Below, one piece after another: positions 44,061-46,198 of a stretch of DNA of 46,198 nt. Source of the stretch: CAZGQY01 sp964528035 (GTDB lineage Bacteria; Pseudomonadota; Gammaproteobacteria; Methylococcales; UBA1147); NCBI GenBank assembly GCA_964528035.1, contig CAZGQY010000010.1, positions 1 to 46,198 of the forward strand. Direction: 5' to 3'. Position numbers and translations under genes: made by a program. Every line of letters begins with the position of its first letter. Position 1 is the stretch's first letter. Under the pieces are notes generated by a model. The model saw only the letters and a list, made by a program, of their open reading frames with translations. It did not search any database and was not told the origin of the DNA.

Positions 44061-44951
44061 TCATAATTCTATTTCCATACCTTCCTTCGCAAGACTATAT
44101 TCGGGTAATGCATTATCGCCCTCATATTTTTCTTTGATGGTGTGAAAAACTTCCAACAAGGCTTCATCAGTTCGTGTCGGTTCGTGATGGGTAAAATACA
44201 ATTGCTTTACATTCGCTTTTTTCGCCATCATCATGCTGGTATCAAAGGTACCATGACCCCAGCCTTTTTTAGCAGGATATTCATCCTCAGTATACGAAGA
44301 ATCGGCGATCAAAACGTCCACTCCCTGCATTGCATCCACAATCACCTGATCCTGTTCATCAATAAGACGCTGATATTCATCAAACATCTCATCATCAGGC
44401 TCATATATATTGTAATGTGGCTCGTGATCTCCAGTAAAAAACATCGAATGACCACGGCTATCCACCCGGTATCCAAAATTTAGCACTGGATGGTTCATTA
44501 ATGTCGGTGTCACTCGAGTATGTTCACTAATCTGAACACTTTCCCCACTACATAATGTCTGGTACTCCATTGCAGCCTTTAATTCAACTTCGCGAATCGG
44601 AAAATAACTGTACTGAAGCTGTGTCGACATTGCATGCTCTATACCCTTATCCGTAACCGCATCGTAGCCACCGTGCAGTTTAACAGCATTGCCTGGAATA
44701 AATATGGGTGTAAAAAAAGGCAGACCATGTATATGATCCCAATGAGTATGGCTGATAAAAATGTTGGCAGTTACCGGCATTTCGGCCAGCAGTGTCTGCG
44801 CCAATGGAAATATTCCACTGCCGCCATCAAGAATGATTATTTCATCGTCATCTGTACGTATTTCAATACAGGTTGTATTTCCACCATGCTTTATCATCAA
44901 TGGATTTGGCGTAGGTATCGACCCACGAACCCCCCAAAATCGAATTTTCAA
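44061..44951 (-). CDS. metallo-beta-lactamase-fold hydrolase
   Basis: A 296-residue soluble protein beginning MKIRFWGVRGSIPTP, a start typical of the class II phosphodiesterase/PhnP-like branch of the fold. The metal motif HTHWDH (in FISHTHWDHIHG, about residues 68-73) is intact, with later ligands in FFTGDHEPH, IADSSYTEDEY and the final His in YFTHHEPTRTDE. Substrate unknown; cyclic nucleotides or other phosphodiesters are likely for this branch. It lies 18 bases after the HDOD gene on the same strand, so the two are probably one signalling operon. Confidence 0.9.
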   Translation of the reverse strand: MKIRFWGVRGSIPTPNPLMIKHGGNTTCIEIRTDDDEIIILDGGSGIFPLAQTLLAEMPVTANIFISHTHWDHIHGLPFFTPIFIPGNAVKLHGGYDAVTDKGIEHAMSTQLQYSYFPIREVELKAAMEYQTLCSGESVQISEHTRVTPTLMNHPVLNFGYRVDSRGHSMFFTGDHEPHYNIYEPDDEMFDEYQRLIDEQDQVIVDAMQGVDVLIADSSYTEDEYPAKKGWGHGTFDTSMMMAKKANVKQLYFTHHEPTRTDEALLEVFHTIKEKYEGDNALPEYSLAKEGMEIEL

Positions 44952-44969
44952 ATGTACTCCTTATTAAAA

Positions 44970-45830
44970 TTATCCACTTACCGACATATACGTACTTGCC
45001 GCATTCAAATCGGATGAAATATCACCCAGATAACCATGAAGATCACCAAAATCCATTCCAAATCTTTGGGCAACAGTTTCTGGTAATTGTTTATTCTCAG
45101 TCGTCGTGTCGCTGGGTGCAAAAACCTTACTCAGTTGATTTGCGGCAATCACACAATCACGCATTTCATTTCCTGGTTTATCAACTTCATGATGGTCACC
45201 GATACAGGCGACCAAAGATTCGGGAAACTGCCACTTATCACCCAATAAAGACCCTACGACACTGTGATCAACACCGATAATTTTGCGCTCAGCCTGGTAC
45301 AAAGCAATACACTCATTTTCTGAAATTTCCTGTGAATTCTGATATTCATCCGGATTAAACTGTGCATATACCACTTTGCCGATATCGTGTAACAAACCCG
45401 CGACAAAACAATCGGAAGGTTCAAATTCCTCGTGTCCAAATTTTGTATTAAGCTTTTTTGCAATTGCAGCGGTTGCAATGGAGTGTTGTAGATATTTTTT
45501 GGTATCAAATCCAGCCACGTCTTTTTTTGGCAGCATACCCAGAGTGGCGATACTCAAAGCCATATTTTTAACCGTATTCAATCCCACATATACGACGGAT
45601 CGCTTAATGGATGTAATTTTCTTTGGCAGGCTGTAATAAGCCGAATTCAGTAACTTCAGCAATTTCATTGTCATTACCGGATCATGCTCTATTACCTGCA
45701 CCAACTCCTTGGGCGAACAACTAATATCCGAGGTAAGTTGAATAATTCTCTGCACACTTGCCGGAAACGCCGGCATTTGTGTAATCATTGCATCAAGCTG
45801 GTTCTGTATATCCTCATTCATTTCTATCAC
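44970..45830 (-). CDS. HDOD-domain signalling protein
   Basis: A 286-residue cytoplasmic protein. Residues 10-210 form an HDOD domain: LPAFP-like MPAFPASVQRIIQL at the start, VIEHDPVMTMKLLKLLNSAYYSLPKKITSIKRSVVYVGLNTVKNM, and GLLHDIGKVV with DHSVVGSLLGDKWQFPESLVACIGDHHE. Unlike many HDOD proteins it keeps an HD pair (HDIGK), so weak metal binding or activity is possible. HDOD proteins relay signals in c-di-GMP, motility or stress control. An upstream ATG (MIEM) and a second at MNED are both possible starts. Confidence 0.88.
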   Translation of the reverse strand: MIEMNEDIQNQLDAMITQMPAFPASVQRIIQLTSDISCSPKELVQVIEHDPVMTMKLLKLLNSAYYSLPKKITSIKRSVVYVGLNTVKNMALSIATLGMLPKKDVAGFDTKKYLQHSIATAAIAKKLNTKFGHEEFEPSDCFVAGLLHDIGKVVYAQFNPDEYQNSQEISENECIALYQAERKIIGVDHSVVGSLLGDKWQFPESLVACIGDHHEVDKPGNEMRDCVIAANQLSKVFAPSDTTTENKQLPETVAQRFGMDFGDLHGYLGDISSDLNAASTYMSVSG

Positions 45831-46198
45831 CTTCGAAACCTTTACTTAAAAATAGTAAACATTCTCGTAGACGACAAATTTGTTTGGTAATTTTCTATCA
45901 TAAAATTCAAACAACCGACTTTAGCCGATGGTCATTTAGATAGCATCGTTCCCTTTTTCGTTATTGTGAGCAAGACCTGCTCGGTAGACAGGCTCATTAC
46001 TTTGGTTTGAATTCAGGAATCATAGTCGGCCTGATGAGCATCTTTGTGTCCGCTAAAGTGTTGACACATCATATAGCCCTACTTTATCGAGTGACCATTT
46101 AGAAAGGTTGCCCCGGCTATTCCTCGAGCCGCCACCTTAAATAACCACGGCTAAACGGTTCCCAATAAAAAGGCAATATAATACAATATAATACAATT
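45831..46198. other. right-end intergenic sequence
   Basis: No gene is supported in the last 368 bases. A TTGACA at about 46060 has no good -10 at the proper spacing. The window ends in two tandem copies of CAATATAATA (46174-46193), too short to interpret. Any following gene lies outside the window. Confidence 0.5.

Noticed and set aside
46174..46198. Tandem CAATATAATA copies as the start of a CRISPR or long repeat
   Set aside because: Only two 10-bp units at the window edge, without spacers.

Overview
The window looks like a chromosomal segment of a gammaproteobacterium with moderate G+C. The evidence is the core order hrcA-grpE-dnaK-dnaJ-dapB, the divergent nadK-recN pair, an H-NS-family protein, mfd, polA and cysS. 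The species cannot be named from the sequence alone. I saw no rRNA, convincing tRNA, CRISPR array, integrase or full insertion sequence.

Layout. (1) 74-9229, minus strand: the heat-shock operon hrcA, grpE, dnaK, dnaJ, then dapB, followed by a 981-residue protein that joins an alpha/beta-hydrolase to a NACHT NTPase. This last gene looks like a STAND-type defence gene placed behind the core operon. A degenerate CIRCE element precedes hrcA. (2) 9445-19089: nadK-recN, an H-NS-like gene, mfd and polA. A candidate small RNA with a Rho-independent terminator lies downstream of polA, the position of Spot 42 or ErsA in relatives. (3) 19524-39313: a nearly self-contained [NiFe]-hydrogenase island. The minus-strand arm is hupS-hupL, two tandem four-cysteine proteins, a CxxC-cluster protein, the maturation protease and a small unknown. 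The plus-strand arm is a TPR protein, two tiny membrane proteins, a NifU-Rieske fusion, an NHL beta-propeller, hypF, hypC, a SIS-domain isomerase, hypD, hypE, an unknown, hypA, hypB and a nickel permease. Between the arms are a VapBC-like toxin-antitoxin pair, a small zinc-ribbon protein and a sigma54-dependent activator. (4) 39509-46198: an unknown six-helix membrane protein, a secreted HbpS/GlcG-like protein, an AT-rich 1.1 kb gap holding a MITE-like inverted-repeat element, cysS, a metallo-beta-lactamase-fold hydrolase and an HDOD protein.

How the island works together (inference). The small subunit lacks a Tat signal and, as I recall the family, resembles cyanobacterial HupS and the mycobacterial Huc enzyme (group 2a, cytoplasmic uptake of H2). 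HypA-F, HypB, the protease and the permease would build the Ni-Fe site. The NifU-Rieske protein and the four-cysteine proteins are candidate electron carriers, and the small membrane proteins candidate anchors. A sigma54 -24/-12 promoter with exact spacing precedes hupS, and the island encodes its own HupR/HoxA-like activator. That activator's receiver domain has lost the phosphorylation residues, so it should act without a kinase signal.

Coordinates and starts were read by eye. Family names come from remembered motifs, not database searches.
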